Of a stretch of DNA of 64,000 nucleotides, positions 1-7,922 are shown piece after piece. This DNA comes from G965216905 sp965216905. Lineage in GTDB: Bacteria; Actinomycetota; Acidimicrobiia; Spongiisociales; ZC4RG35. Both the position numbers and the translations under genes were made by a program. How positions within the stretch are numbered: position 1 is the first letter of the stretch; each line of letters opens with the position of its first letter. The stretch is taken from the NCBI GenBank assembly GCA_965216905.1, contig OZ244213.1, positions 1,302,001-1,366,000 on the forward strand, in the 5' to 3' direction. Below the pieces are notes generated by a model. It ran no database searches and was not told the origin of the DNA. It saw nothing but the letters and a program-made list of their open reading frames with translations.

Positions 1-54
1 GGCGACCTTGGCGACGGCGTCGGCGACCTGCTCCTTGTCGAACGTCTCGATCAT
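1..54 (-). CDS. 5' end of an unidentified leftward gene (partial)
   Basis: The minus strand starts an open frame at an ATG (54-52), preceded at about 8 nt by GGAAGGG, a credible ribosome binding site. The 18 visible codons (MIETFDKEQVADAVAKVA) all end in G or C, as expected for a gene here. The rest lies outside the window, so no function can be assigned. The frame is antisense to the first part of the MazF-like open frame, so at most one of the two is real over bases 1-54; the binding site favours this one. Confidence 0.35.
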   Translation of the reverse strand, partial: MIETFDKEQVADAVAKVA

Positions 55-211
55 CGGCGTGACCCTTCCGGCCGCCGACCACGACAGTGTCGCCACCTTC
101 GACAACCTCGCCGTGGTGCCCAAGTCCATGCTCACGAAGCGATTGGGCAGACTGGGTGTCGGCGGCCGTCAACAGATCTGCTCAGCCCTCGACGCCATGG
201 CCGACTGCTGA
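2..211 (+). pseudogene. C-terminal fragment of a MazF/PemK-like toxin
   Basis: The last 45 or so codons read DSVATFDNLAVVPKS, then KRLGRLG, then ICSALDAMADC. This is the typical C-terminal pattern of MazF/PemK-family ribosome-independent mRNA interferases. The N-terminal half, with the SH3-like barrel and catalytic residues, is not visible. The frame stays open to the window edge, but the residues before about base 60 do not look like MazF, and a credible leftward gene start with its own ribosome binding site overlaps them. I therefore read this as a remnant of a toxin gene; a complete gene cut by the window edge is the alternative. It lies next to the degenerate orn fragment, which suggests accessory DNA. 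Confidence 0.5.
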
Positions 212-230
212 TCCCCGCCCGGGCACCCCT

Positions 231-342
231 TTCGGAAGACCGGTCACGGCGACGGATCTGCTGCCATCCGGACACTGATCCGGGCGGAGTCGAGGCGATC
301 CCCCCGAGATAGAAGCGAAGCTCTCCGATCGATTCGAGGATG
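231..342 (-). repeat. Degenerate second copy of the orn 3' end (direct repeat, left copy)
   Basis: These bases align without large gaps with 1703-1814, which hold the last codons of orn and its 3' flank. By eye about four in five bases agree, including long identical blocks such as CACGGCGACGG, GAGATAGAAGCG and CGATCGATTCGAGGATG. In the orn frame the fragment reads ILESIGELRFYL, against ILESIAELRFYL in the real gene, and it has lost the orn stop codon. It is not a gene. The two copies are in the same orientation and bracket the frameshifted lipoprotein gene. Confidence 0.85.
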
Positions 343-390
343 ATCTGCGGCTTCGGGGAACCGAGATCAGCGAACGAACGTCGATCCCTT

Positions 391-1592
391 ATGACCTGGC
401 GAACGCAGCTGGCTTCATGGATTGCTCTGCTGACGCTCTCGGCATGCGGCTCTCCACACGAGGCCGTCTCCCCCTCCACGGTGTCCGACACCCAACAAGC
501 CGAGATCCAGGTGCGGCTGACCTCCGATGGTTCCGACCTGAAGGGCGGCGGGCCGACTCCCGACCTGACGTACACCGGATGCCGGTGGATCGGCGGGCGG
601 CGATACGCCTTCGACCTCGCTTGGGACGGCGAACCGAATACCACTGTTGCCCTGGCGTTCACCGAGTTCGACGGCGACGTCGGCACGGGCCCGTTCGCCG
701 ACGTGACGTTCCAGCGCCCAGGGCCGGCCTCGGTGGAGATCGACCTGGCGGCTCTGCCCGGGGCTCGTGCCGAGGAGTGGTGGTCGGCATCTCGGGCTCC
801 GGCGATCGGCAGTGACTGCTGGGTAGAGGGGACGTCCACGAGTGGCCCGGTCGGATCGTCGGCCCCGGAAGTAGCCACCACCCTGGTGTTGAACGGTCCG
901 GAAGGCGACCTGGGTCGGGCACTCGACGACATCGACCGGAGCGACCCGAACGAGCCACTCCTTCCGCTCTATTGGCTGTTCACCGCATCAAACGTGCCCT
1001 CGTTCGACCGCCTGTACGTCCTCGATGACACGGACCTCAACCACATTCGAATCGAGCAAATGGGTTCGTGCCTGACCGTGGTCACCGGTGGGAGGTCCGG
1101 CTTTCAGTCGCACCCGACCACGTCGAGGCTCTCGACGACCTGCTCGAGGACGTCCGTCCGATCCTTGCGTCCGAGGATCCCCGAGGAGCCGGGGCCTTCG
1201 ACGCCGACGCCATCATCGACGCCCGCCTGGCCCGGTTCGACTACGCCGAGATCGGGCGAATCGACTGGCGCGACGGGCGGATCGCATTCGTCCTGATGTG
1301 CTGCCCCACCGTGGACGTCTGGATCGTGACACCCGCCGGCTACAACACCGGCTACGTCGCCACCCATTGTCTCGACCACGCCGCGATCGACATGGACCAG
1401 GGCCAACCACCGCTGCTGCTCGTGGCGACGCCACGGTCCGACGTCCACCCCTTCGTCGGCGACGTCGCCATCGAACTCCAGACCGCGAAAGACGGCTGGA
1501 GGATCGGGATGATCGAGCGACAGCGCTCGGTCGACTTCAAGGATGTCACTTGGCTCGACGACACCGGAGCGGAGGTCCCGTGCAAGCAGTGA
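391..1592 (+). pseudogene. Frameshifted lipoprotein of unknown function
   Basis: Translation from the ATG at 391 gives a lipoprotein signal (MTWRTQLASWIALLTLSACG, lipobox LSAC). About 230 codons of acidic sequence follow, ending in GSCLTVVTGG at about 1091. Good coding sequence then continues in another frame, from EVRLSVAPDHVEALDDLLEDV to the stop at 1592. Restoring one G in the GGG run at 1090-1092 joins the two into a single protein of about 401 residues. I do not recognise the family. The join could be a real inactivating deletion, a sequencing error in a G run, or less likely two overlapping genes, since a GTG at 1068 could start the second frame. The gene lies between two copies of the orn 3' end. 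Confidence 0.6.
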
Positions 1593-1702
1593 GCCGAACC
1601 TCCTGATCCCGGCGGCCGGCCGATTGCGTGGTCGTACTGCGCTGTCGTCTCTTTCACAGCTTCCACCGAACCGGGGAGTTTGGCCGGTCGACGAGACCTT
1701 CT

Positions 1703-1814
1703 CTTCGGAACACCGCTCACGGCGACGGTTCCGCCGCCATCCGGCCCTCAGCCGGACGGAGTCGGGTCGATTCGGTCGAGATAGAAGCGGAGTTCAGCGA
1801 TCGATTCGAGGATG
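1703..1814 (-). repeat. orn 3' end and flank (direct repeat, right copy)
   Basis: This is the intact copy of the repeat described at 231-342. It includes the last roughly 22 codons of orn (1748-1814) and 45 bases downstream of its stop. The similarity continues past the stop codon, so the duplicated unit covered gene end and flank together. Confidence 0.85.
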
Positions 1815-2302
1815 TCGTCGACCGCCCGATGTGCCTCGCTCTTCTCGAAATCGATCCCGAATCTGTGCTCGAAGACCAGCTTCCAGGCGGTGACGTCGAG
1901 CATCCGGTAATGCAGGGCGGCGTCGAGCCTGCGCCACTCGTTGGCGATGAAACGGCGGTCCTGATGAATCGAGTTGCCGGCCAGGATCGGACGCTCCCGG
2001 CAGTGCTCCGCCACGAACTCCAACAGCTCGTTCTCGACCGTCCGGCCGCTCTTGCCGGAGGCGTTCTGCGCTTGGAGCGCATCCCGAGTGTCGGCGTGCT
2101 CGTTCCAGAAGTCGCCGACCATGCGGCGTCGCATCAGCGCCGGACCCACCTTCTTCACCGCCTCGTAGCGGGCCACCTCGACGAGGTCCCACCCGGTGGC
2201 GACGGCGGCCACCTCGAGGATCCGGTCCTCGACCGGGTCGAGGCCGGTCATCTCCAGGTCGACCCACAGCAGTGGTGCCCCGTCCGCCGAATCGCCGCTC
2301 AT
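1748..2302 (-). CDS. orn: Oligoribonuclease
   Basis: This 184-residue protein is a DEDDh 3'-5' exoribonuclease that degrades 2-5 nt RNAs and linear dinucleotides such as pGpG to mononucleotides in the cytosol. The first motif (WVDLEMTGLD, D15 and E17) is present, as is the middle motif GNSIHQDRRF with its Asp, and the HRAVDDI motif near the C-terminus with the catalytic His and Asp. The length is typical. The ATG overlaps the argH stop by four bases (ATGA), so it is probably translated with the arg genes. The last 22 codons are duplicated 1.4 kb away, so this gene end may have been an insertion or recombination site. Confidence 0.95.
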   Translation of the reverse strand: MSGDSADGAPLLWVDLEMTGLDPVEDRILEVAAVATGWDLVEVARYEAVKKVGPALMRRRMVGDFWNEHADTRDALQAQNASGKSGRTVENELLEFVAEHCRERPILAGNSIHQDRRFIANEWRRLDAALHYRMLDVTAWKLVFEHRFGIDFEKSEAHRAVDDILESIAELRFYLDRIDPTPSG

Positions 2303-3651
2303 CGGAAATGGGTCGCCAGCAACTCGGCCTGGCGATGTACGGACTGGACGGACCCGCCGCCGCCGGTGACACGACGGTCGACCGACGCCGCTGCGTCCAC
2401 GAGCCCGACGTCCTCGGGCTGGAAGTGTTCGTCGGCTGCGACCAGCTCCTCGCCGGTCACATCCGAAAGAACCCGCCCCTCGGCCACCAGCCTCGACACC
2501 AGCCCTCCGACGATCTCATGGGCTCGCCGAAAGGGAACGCCGCGGATCACCAACGCCTCCGCCAGGTCGAGGGCGGTCACCCAGCTGTCGGGGGGCGGCG
2601 GATCGAACATGGCCGAGTCGAGCATGACGGTCAGCGCCTCCAGCGTTCCCGACAGGGTGTCGTCCGCCCGGAACACGTGCTCCTTGTCCTCTTGGAGGTC
2701 GCGGTTGTAGGTGAGCGGCAGACCCTTCTGGAGGGTGAGCATCGCCGTCAGGTCGGCGATCGTCGACGCCGACCGGCCGCGAGCCAGCTCGGCGATGTCG
2801 GGGTTCTTCTTCTGTGGCAGTGCGGAGCTTCCCGTGGTCACGTCGTCACCGTACGTCGCCCAACCAAACTCGGAGGTGGCCCACAGAATCAGCTCCTCGG
2901 AGAGCCGCGAGAGGTCGACCATCGTCTGGGCGCAGCACCAGGTGAACTCGGCCGCCAGATCGCGCGAACCCACCGCATCCATCGAGTTCCCGAAGACCAC
3001 GTCGAAACCGAGTGCGCGGGCGCTGCGAACCGGGTCGAGCGGCAGGCTCGACCCGGCAGAGGCTCCGGCACCCAGTGGAGACACGGCCGCCCGATCGGCC
3101 AGCTGCTCGAAGCGCTGCCGGTCGCGGCTCGCCATCCAGGCGTACGCCAGCAGGTGATGTCCCAGCGGCACCGACTGCGCCTGCTGGAGGTGGGTATAGG
3201 ACGGAACGACGGTGGTGGCGTGCTCGGTGGCCAGGCGGACGAGGGTCGAGCCGAAACGGTTGATCCTCTCGACGATGCGCCCGCACGCCTCCCGCAGGTA
3301 CAGCCGCAGGTCGAGAGCGATCTGATCGTTGCGGGACCGCCCGGTGTGCAGCTTGCGCCCGACATCGCCCACCAACTCGATCAGGCGTCGCTCCACCGCC
3401 GAGTGCACGTCCTCGTCGTCGTCGGAGAAAGGGAACTCGCCTCGGGCGGCCTCGTCGGCGATCGCGGCGAGACCGGACATGATCTCGGCGTGCTCGTCCT
3501 CGGTGAGGAGGCCGACATCGGCCAGCATCATCACGTGGGCGATCGAACCCTCGACGTCGTGCCTGAGCAGCCTCCGATCGGTGATCGACGCGGTGTACCG
3601 CCACAGCACCGTCGACGGTGGGTCGGCAAACCGTCCACCCCAGAGCGTCAT
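2299..3651 (-). CDS. argH: Argininosuccinate lyase
   Basis: ArgH (450 residues) cleaves argininosuccinate to arginine and fumarate, the last step of arginine synthesis; the enzyme is a cytosolic homotetramer. The fumarase/aspartase-superfamily signature is clear: TGRSRNDQ near residue 105, THLQQAQ near 155, and the catalytic-loop motif GSSALPQKKNPD near 275. The protein begins MTLWGGRF, the family N-terminus, which fixes the ATG at 3651. It lies 25 bp downstream of argG and overlaps orn by ATGA, as part of argR-argG-argH-orn. Confidence 0.97.
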   Translation of the reverse strand: MTLWGGRFADPPSTVLWRYTASITDRRLLRHDVEGSIAHVMMLADVGLLTEDEHAEIMSGLAAIADEAARGEFPFSDDDEDVHSAVERRLIELVGDVGRKLHTGRSRNDQIALDLRLYLREACGRIVERINRFGSTLVRLATEHATTVVPSYTHLQQAQSVPLGHHLLAYAWMASRDRQRFEQLADRAAVSPLGAGASAGSSLPLDPVRSARALGFDVVFGNSMDAVGSRDLAAEFTWCCAQTMVDLSRLSEELILWATSEFGWATYGDDVTTGSSALPQKKNPDIAELARGRSASTIADLTAMLTLQKGLPLTYNRDLQEDKEHVFRADDTLSGTLEALTVMLDSAMFDPPPPDSWVTALDLAEALVIRGVPFRRAHEIVGGLVSRLVAEGRVLSDVTGEELVAADEHFQPEDVGLVDAAASVDRRVTGGGGSVQSVHRQAELLATHFR

Positions 3652-3676
3652 CGATGCCGCCGGTCAATGGACATCG

Positions 3677-4879
3677 TCACTCACCCTCCCCCAACCGCTC
3701 CTCGGCGCTCCGTCGGAGCCGGAGGGCGTTGAGACGGATGAAGCCGGCGGCGTCGGCCTGGTTGTACACGTCGTCCTCTTCGAAGGTGACGGTTGCCTGG
3801 TCGTAGAGGTCGTGATGGTCCGATCGGCGCCCCTCCACGGTGGCCGCACCCTTGTACAGCTTCAGCCGCGCCTCGCCATTGACTCGCTTCTGGACTTCGT
3901 CCATGAACGCCTGCAAGGCCTTGCGCTCCGGCGAGAACCAGAAGCCGTTGTACACCATCTCCGCATACTTCGGGACCATCTCGTCCCGCATGTGGACCAC
4001 CTCGCGATCGAGGGTGATCGACTCGACCGCTCGATGGGCGTGGTGGAGGATCGTCCCGCCCGGGGTCTCGTAGACGCCGCGGCTCTTCATCCCGACGAAG
4101 CGGTTCTCGACGATGTCGACCCGACCGACGCCATACCGGCCGCCCAGCCGGTTCGCCCGTTCCAAGAGGGGCACCGGGTCCAGCTCGTCGCCATCGATCG
4201 CCACCGGGTTTCCCTCCTCGAAGGTGACGGTGACCCACTGTGGAGCATCCTCGGCCAACTCCGGATCGGTGGTCATCTTGAACATCCCCTTGGGCGGCGC
4301 CTCCCACGGGTCCTCGAGAACGCCGCCTTCGTAGCTGATGTGGAGCAGGTTGGCGTCCATCGAGTAGGGCTTCTCGGGGGTGACGGGAACCGGGATCCCT
4401 CGCGACCTGGCGTACTCGATGCAGTCGGCCCTTCCTCGCAGGTTCCACTCCCGCCAGGGTGCGATGACCTTGATGTCGGGGTCCATCGCGTAGGCACTCA
4501 GCTCGAACCGCACCTGGTCGTTGCCCTTGCCGGTCGCACCATGAGCGATGGCGTCGGCGCCGAAGCGTCGGGCAGTGCGCATCATCCCGCGGGTGATGAT
4601 CGGCCGAGCCAGCGACGTCCCCAACAGGTAGTAGTGCTCATACGAGGCGTTGGCCCGAATGGCCGGAAAGACGGCATCGGCCACGAACTCGTCCCGCAGA
4701 TCCTCGACCACCGCCTCGTATGCCCCGGTGGCGAGTGCCTTGTCCCTGGCCTCGGCGACCTCGTCGCCCTGCCCGACGTCGGCGGTGTAGCAGATGACCT
4801 CCGCGCCCTTCTCCTCTTTCAGCCAGGCGAGGATGACCGACGTATCGAGTCCGCCCGAGTAGGCGAGGACGACCTTCAT
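3677..4879 (-). CDS. argG: Argininosuccinate synthase
   Basis: ArgG (400 residues) condenses citrulline and aspartate with ATP to give argininosuccinate. The N-terminus [15 protein letters not shown] carries the PP-loop (SGGLDTS, residues 8-14) that binds ATP pyrophosphate. The motifs [13 protein letters not shown] and [10 protein letters not shown] for aspartate and citrulline binding follow. The reading frame is open well upstream, but the ATG at 4879 overlaps the argR stop (ATGA) and matches the family N-terminus. Its substrate citrulline needs ArgF, which is not in the window. Confidence 0.97.
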   Translation of the reverse strand: MKVVLAYSGGLDTSVILAWLKEEKGAEVICYTADVGQGDEVAEARDKALATGAYEAVVEDLRDEFVADAVFPAIRANASYEHYYLLGTSLARPIITRGMMRTARRFGADAIAHGATGKGNDQVRFELSAYAMDPDIKVIAPWREWNLRGRADCIEYARSRGIPVPVTPEKPYSMDANLLHISYEGGVLEDPWEAPPKGMFKMTTDPELAEDAPQWVTVTFEEGNPVAIDGDELDPVPLLERANRLGGRYGVGRVDIVENRFVGMKSRGVYETPGGTILHHAHRAVESITLDREVVHMRDEMVPKYAEMVYNGFWFSPERKALQAFMDEVQKRVNGEARLKLYKGAATVEGRRSDHHDLYDQATVTFEEDDVYNQADAAGFIRLNALRLRRSAEERLGEGE

Positions 4880-5313
4880 GAATGTGCTCCTTCGAGGTTG
4901 CGAATGACGGTGGGCGGGTCGGCGGCGTCGGCGACCACCACCAGCACGGTGTCGTCCCCGGCGATCGTCCCGATGATGCCATCCGGCGGAGCCGCATCGA
5001 TCGCCGCCGCCAGGAGGTGGGCCGCACCCGGTGGGGTATGGATCACGATCAGGTTGCCGGCCGCCTCGACCCGCTCGGCGTAGTCGTCGAACACCGGACC
5101 GATGGAGGCAGCATCCTCGTGTCTCGGATCGACGAGGGTATAACCGTTCCCTACCTTCACCGCCCCCACCGCCTGCAGGTCCCGGCTGGCAGTCGCCTGG
5201 GTGATCTCGAAACCCTGCTCGGCCAACGCCGCCACCAGCGCCTGCTGGCTTCGGACGACCTGCCGGGACAACAGACCTCGCACGGCGCGACGGCGGGCGG
5301 CGGTGGTCGACAT
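4876..5313 (-). CDS. argR: Arginine repressor ArgR
   Basis: This 145-residue protein has the ArgR layout: an N-terminal winged-helix DNA-binding domain ([24 protein letters not shown], then [16 protein letters not shown]) and a C-terminal arginine-binding, hexamer-forming domain ([20 protein letters not shown], then [12 protein letters not shown]). With arginine it should bind the palindromic sites at 5323-5340 and 18541-18560. The start ATG (5313) is only about 7 nt after a TATACT box that overlaps the first site, so the mRNA may be leaderless and the gene autoregulated. It is the first gene of argR-argG-argH-orn. Confidence 0.95.
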   Translation of the reverse strand: MSTTAARRRAVRGLLSRQVVRSQQALVAALAEQGFEITQATASRDLQAVGAVKVGNGYTLVDPRHEDAASIGPVFDDYAERVEAAGNLIVIHTPPGAAHLLAAAIDAAPPDGIIGTIAGDDTVLVVVADAADPPTVIRNLEGAHS

Positions 5314-5320
5314 CGCGCTC

Positions 5321-5341
5321 AGTATACGCATATGCGCATAT
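5321..5341 (-). promoter_or_regulatory. ArgR operator (ARG box) and -10 of argR
   Basis: An imperfect palindrome, TATACGCATATGCGCATA on the plus strand (5323-5340), matches the perfect palindrome upstream of argC in 16 of 18 positions. On the minus strand it contains TATACT (5326-5321), a good -10 hexamer that ends 7 nt before the argR ATG. ArgR binding here would cover the promoter. I found this core only at these two arg promoters. Confidence 0.75.
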
Positions 5342-5381
5342 CGAGCGGAAGGGCTGGAGGCCACCCCGGCGGGCCATGGGG

Positions 5382-6068
5382 CTACTCGGTGCGGGGATCG
5401 AACATCTCGCGCCAGGCGGTCGCCACCCGCGCCACCCACGACATTCGGGAAATCCCCGACGCGGCTCGAGTTCGGCGCTCCTCCGACAGATCGGGCAGGA
5501 TCGCCACCAGGTAGACGACGCTCACCGCCAGCCCGTACCACGCCGTCCGGCCCCAGCCGTCGGTGACCAGAAACCACGCCGCCACCAGAAGCGGATATCC
5601 GTTCCTGGCCAGGTAGACGGAGCCGAACACGCTCAACCCGATCAGCATCATCACCACGATGACCACCGGCACCGAGACCGGGTCCAGTGCGACCAGCGAG
5701 CCGATGATGGGCGACTGACCGCGTCCTCCGACGAATCGGTGGTAGACCGGCCAGACGTGGCCCACGATCACCCCGAGCGAGACCGCCAGCGGAACCCACG
5801 GGTCGTCGGTCAGCGACCTCGCGACCAAGACCGGCACGAGCGCCTTCAAGCCGTCGAGCACCGCCGCAACAACTCCCCACCGGGCGCCGTAGCGCTTCCC
5901 GGCGGTCGTCGCGCTCACACCGCGGTACACCCACGTCTCGTCGGTGCCATGCACCGAGAACTCCGCGCCCTGGAGTGTCGACCCCGGGTCCTTCCACCGC
6001 CCGATCAGCCGGGCGGTGCTGATCGACCCGATCAGATAGCCGAGGACACCGACCGGCCAGGCCATCAT
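5382..6068 (-). CDS. PlsY-like membrane protein, second of a tandem pair
   Basis: This 228-residue protein has several hydrophobic segments and the PlsY (DUF205) pattern. PlsY transfers acyl groups from acyl-phosphate to glycerol-3-phosphate in the membrane. Motif 1 is [15 protein letters not shown] near the N-terminus. Motif 2 is [10 protein letters not shown], where classic PlsY has DxLKG. Motif 3 is [18 protein letters not shown], where classic PlsY has GHxxxxFxxFxGGKG. The altered second and third motifs suggest another acceptor or lost activity. The ATG at 6068 was chosen over longer starts because it overlaps the upstream stop as ATGA. It is the last gene of the minus-strand run from 12236 and ends 68 bp before argR. 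Confidence 0.7.
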   Translation of the reverse strand: MMAWPVGVLGYLIGSISTARLIGRWKDPGSTLQGAEFSVHGTDETWVYRGVSATTAGKRYGARWGVVAAVLDGLKALVPVLVARSLTDDPWVPLAVSLGVIVGHVWPVYHRFVGGRGQSPIIGSLVALDPVSVPVVIVVMMLIGLSVFGSVYLARNGYPLLVAAWFLVTDGWGRTAWYGLAVSVVYLVAILPDLSEERRTRAASGISRMSWVARVATAWREMFDPRTE

Positions 6069-6724
6069 GGGTCGACGGAAGGCCGGTAGGAGGGATAGTC
6101 GGTGATGTCGGCGATTCGAGCCGCCCACGGTCGGTCATCGCTCCGCCAGCCACGCCACGCCGCGGCCGTCTCGTGCCGGCTTCGCCAGAAATACACGATT
6201 GCGGCAATGGTCGCCATGCCCAACGCGCCGGGAGTGCCACGCCAGGCCATCCACGGCACGACGAGTGCCGGCCACACGTCCGTCATCGCAAACGCGCTGC
6301 CGATCGCGGCGCCCAGCAGGAGACCGATGGCGATGGTCGCGACCAGCCCGACCGGGTCGACGACCGCCAGCACACCCATCAGCGGTGACATGCCGAAGCC
6401 GCCTCGAAACCGACGATGGACCGGGTAGGCGTGGCCGACCACCACTCCGGCGCCGGCCCACGAGCCGGCATCACCACCCCAGAGTTGGTTCGCCACCAGC
6501 ACCGCTCCCGCACCTTTGAGGATGTCGATGGCGGCCGCCCGCAACCCGGCCGAGTCGCCCCGCCTCGCCCGCAGCATCGATGGAGAAACCCCGTCGACGG
6601 TCGCCGTCGAACCGACCCCGTCGACCGTCACCTCGGTCGAACCGAACTCGACGTGGCGACCCACGACCCGCGCGCCGGATACCGAACCGATCAGATAGCC
6701 GACGATCAGTGCAAAGAATCTCAC
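6065..6724 (-). CDS. PlsY-like membrane protein, first of a tandem pair
   Basis: This 219-residue multi-pass protein is related to PlsY acyltransferases and to its downstream neighbour. It starts [23 protein letters not shown] (motif 1), followed by [11 protein letters not shown], close to the DxLKG motif, and [18 protein letters not shown], where the usual GGKG reads GGFG. The frame extends much further upstream, but the GTG at 6724 overlaps the DUF6512 stop (GTGA) and puts the PlsY N-terminus at residue 1. It retains motif 2 better than its neighbour does. Two adjacent diverged copies suggest a heterodimer or different substrates; this is inference. Confidence 0.7.
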   Translation of the reverse strand: MRFFALIVGYLIGSVSGARVVGRHVEFGSTEVTVDGVGSTATVDGVSPSMLRARRGDSAGLRAAAIDILKGAGAVLVANQLWGGDAGSWAGAGVVVGHAYPVHRRFRGGFGMSPLMGVLAVVDPVGLVATIAIGLLLGAAIGSAFAMTDVWPALVVPWMAWRGTPGALGMATIAAIVYFWRSRHETAAAWRGWRSDDRPWAARIADITDYPSYRPSVDP

Positions 6725-7311
6725 TCGAAGATGAGGTACGGGGTGTAGTCGTCGAGGATTCCGAACTCGCCCGAGTACTCGTAGCCGAAGAAGTTCTCGA
6801 ACAGAAAGAGCCTCGGCGTCACCCAGGTGAACAGCACCATGGCCACGGTCAGGACTCCGATCGACCCCCACGCCGCCAACCGAAGCCAGCGTCGGTTCAG
6901 GGGATCCGACGTCAACAGCCGGTGAGAGGCCCACTGGCCGAGCGCCACCCCGACCACCCCCGTCCCGATGTCCGCCCACAGAAAGCCCTCGCCGTAGATC
7001 GGGAGCGCGATGCCGAGGTAGAAGTAGAACGAGGCGATCACGCCGATCGGCGTCAGCAGCAACGCCACGGCCTTGGCGATCCAGAAGTTGTTCACGTCGG
7101 ATCGGATGTACGCATGCTGCACCAAGGCGAAGACCAATCCCGGCCAGAAGAACAGCTTCAGATGTTCCCAGGTCGATTCGTTCACCGACCCGAACACGGC
7201 CGCCGCCGGAGCGAAGCCCGACAGCTCATACACGAAGTGCAGGAACGAACCGACCAGGACGATGAAGAGCAAGCCGACGATCTCCCACACCGCGATCTGC
7301 AACCGCTTCAC
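6721..7311 (-). CDS. DUF6512-type integral membrane protein
   Basis: This 196-residue protein has about five predicted membrane segments. It carries FLHFVYELSG followed by SVNESTWEHLKLFFWP, the hallmark of the DUF6512 family of unknown function. The GTG start overlaps the HupE-like gene stop (GTGA), and its own stop overlaps the first PlsY-like gene, so the three are probably translationally coupled. No enzymatic residues can be assigned. Its place between a HupE/UreJ protein and PlsY-like proteins is the only functional hint. Confidence 0.75.
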   Translation of the reverse strand: MKRLQIAVWEIVGLLFIVLVGSFLHFVYELSGFAPAAAVFGSVNESTWEHLKLFFWPGLVFALVQHAYIRSDVNNFWIAKAVALLLTPIGVIASFYFYLGIALPIYGEGFLWADIGTGVVGVALGQWASHRLLTSDPLNRRWLRLAAWGSIGVLTVAMVLFTWVTPRLFLFENFFGYEYSGEFGILDDYTPYLIFE

Positions 7312-7922
7312 AGCACACCCGCCAAGAACATCACCCCCACGATTGCAATCAGGCCGCCGAGCACGCGCAGCACCGTCGGCCCGTGCCGGTAACGCCGGGC
7401 GACGTCTCCGATGAGCACCCCGACGAGGTGGATCAGGGCGGTGCCCGTCAGGAATCCGAGCGCGTATCGGACGGGCTGGGCGATGCTGGGCGTTTCCACA
7501 CCGTGGGCGTAGCCGTGGAACATGGCGAATAGTGCCACCGCCGCCATCGCGGCGATCTGCGGCAGACTTCGGCCGCCGGCGATGATCGAGCCGAGGAGGA
7601 GCACCGAGAGGGCGATTCCGGTCTCGACGACACCCATCGGAATGGTGTCGGTGAGCAGTCCGATCAGGCCGCCCACCGCCATGAAGGACACGAACGAGCC
7701 GGGAACCGTCCAGATGGCGCGGCCACCGATCTGCGCCGACACGATGCCGACGGCCAGCATCGCCAGCAGGTGGTCGGGTCCCAACACCGGGTGAAACAAA
7801 CCTCCGAGGAAGGACCCGAAGCGGATCACCTGATTCTCATGGGCCAGGGCCGGAAGCGCGACGACGAACGTCCATCCGGCGATGAGCGTCAGCCAGAAGA
7901 GGAGCCGTTGGAAGCGGTTCAC
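7308..7922 (-). CDS. HupE/UreJ-family membrane protein
   Basis: This 204-residue protein has a signal-like N-terminal segment ending ALPALAHEN and then about six membrane helices. GLFHPVLGPDHLLAMLAVGI matches the HupE/UreJ family motif (HPxxGxDHLLAM), which is associated with nickel or cobalt uptake. A second His motif, FAMFHGYAHGVE, also fits. No hydrogenase, urease or other nickel enzyme is in the window, so the metal and purpose are open. It overlaps the dikinase upstream and the DUF6512 gene downstream by GTGA. Confidence 0.85.
   Translation of the reverse strand: MNRFQRLLFWLTLIAGWTFVVALPALAHENQVIRFGSFLGGLFHPVLGPDHLLAMLAVGIVSAQIGGRAIWTVPGSFVSFMAVGGLIGLLTDTIPMGVVETGIALSVLLLGSIIAGGRSLPQIAAMAAVALFAMFHGYAHGVETPSIAQPVRYALGFLTGTALIHLVGVLIGDVARRYRHGPTVLRVLGGLIAIVGVMFLAGVL

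Noticed and set aside
132..932. Minus-strand open frame whose C-terminus resembles Orn
   Set aside because: Only the last ~25 codons resemble Orn and this is explained by the duplicated 3' end; the rest is antisense to the lipoprotein gene.
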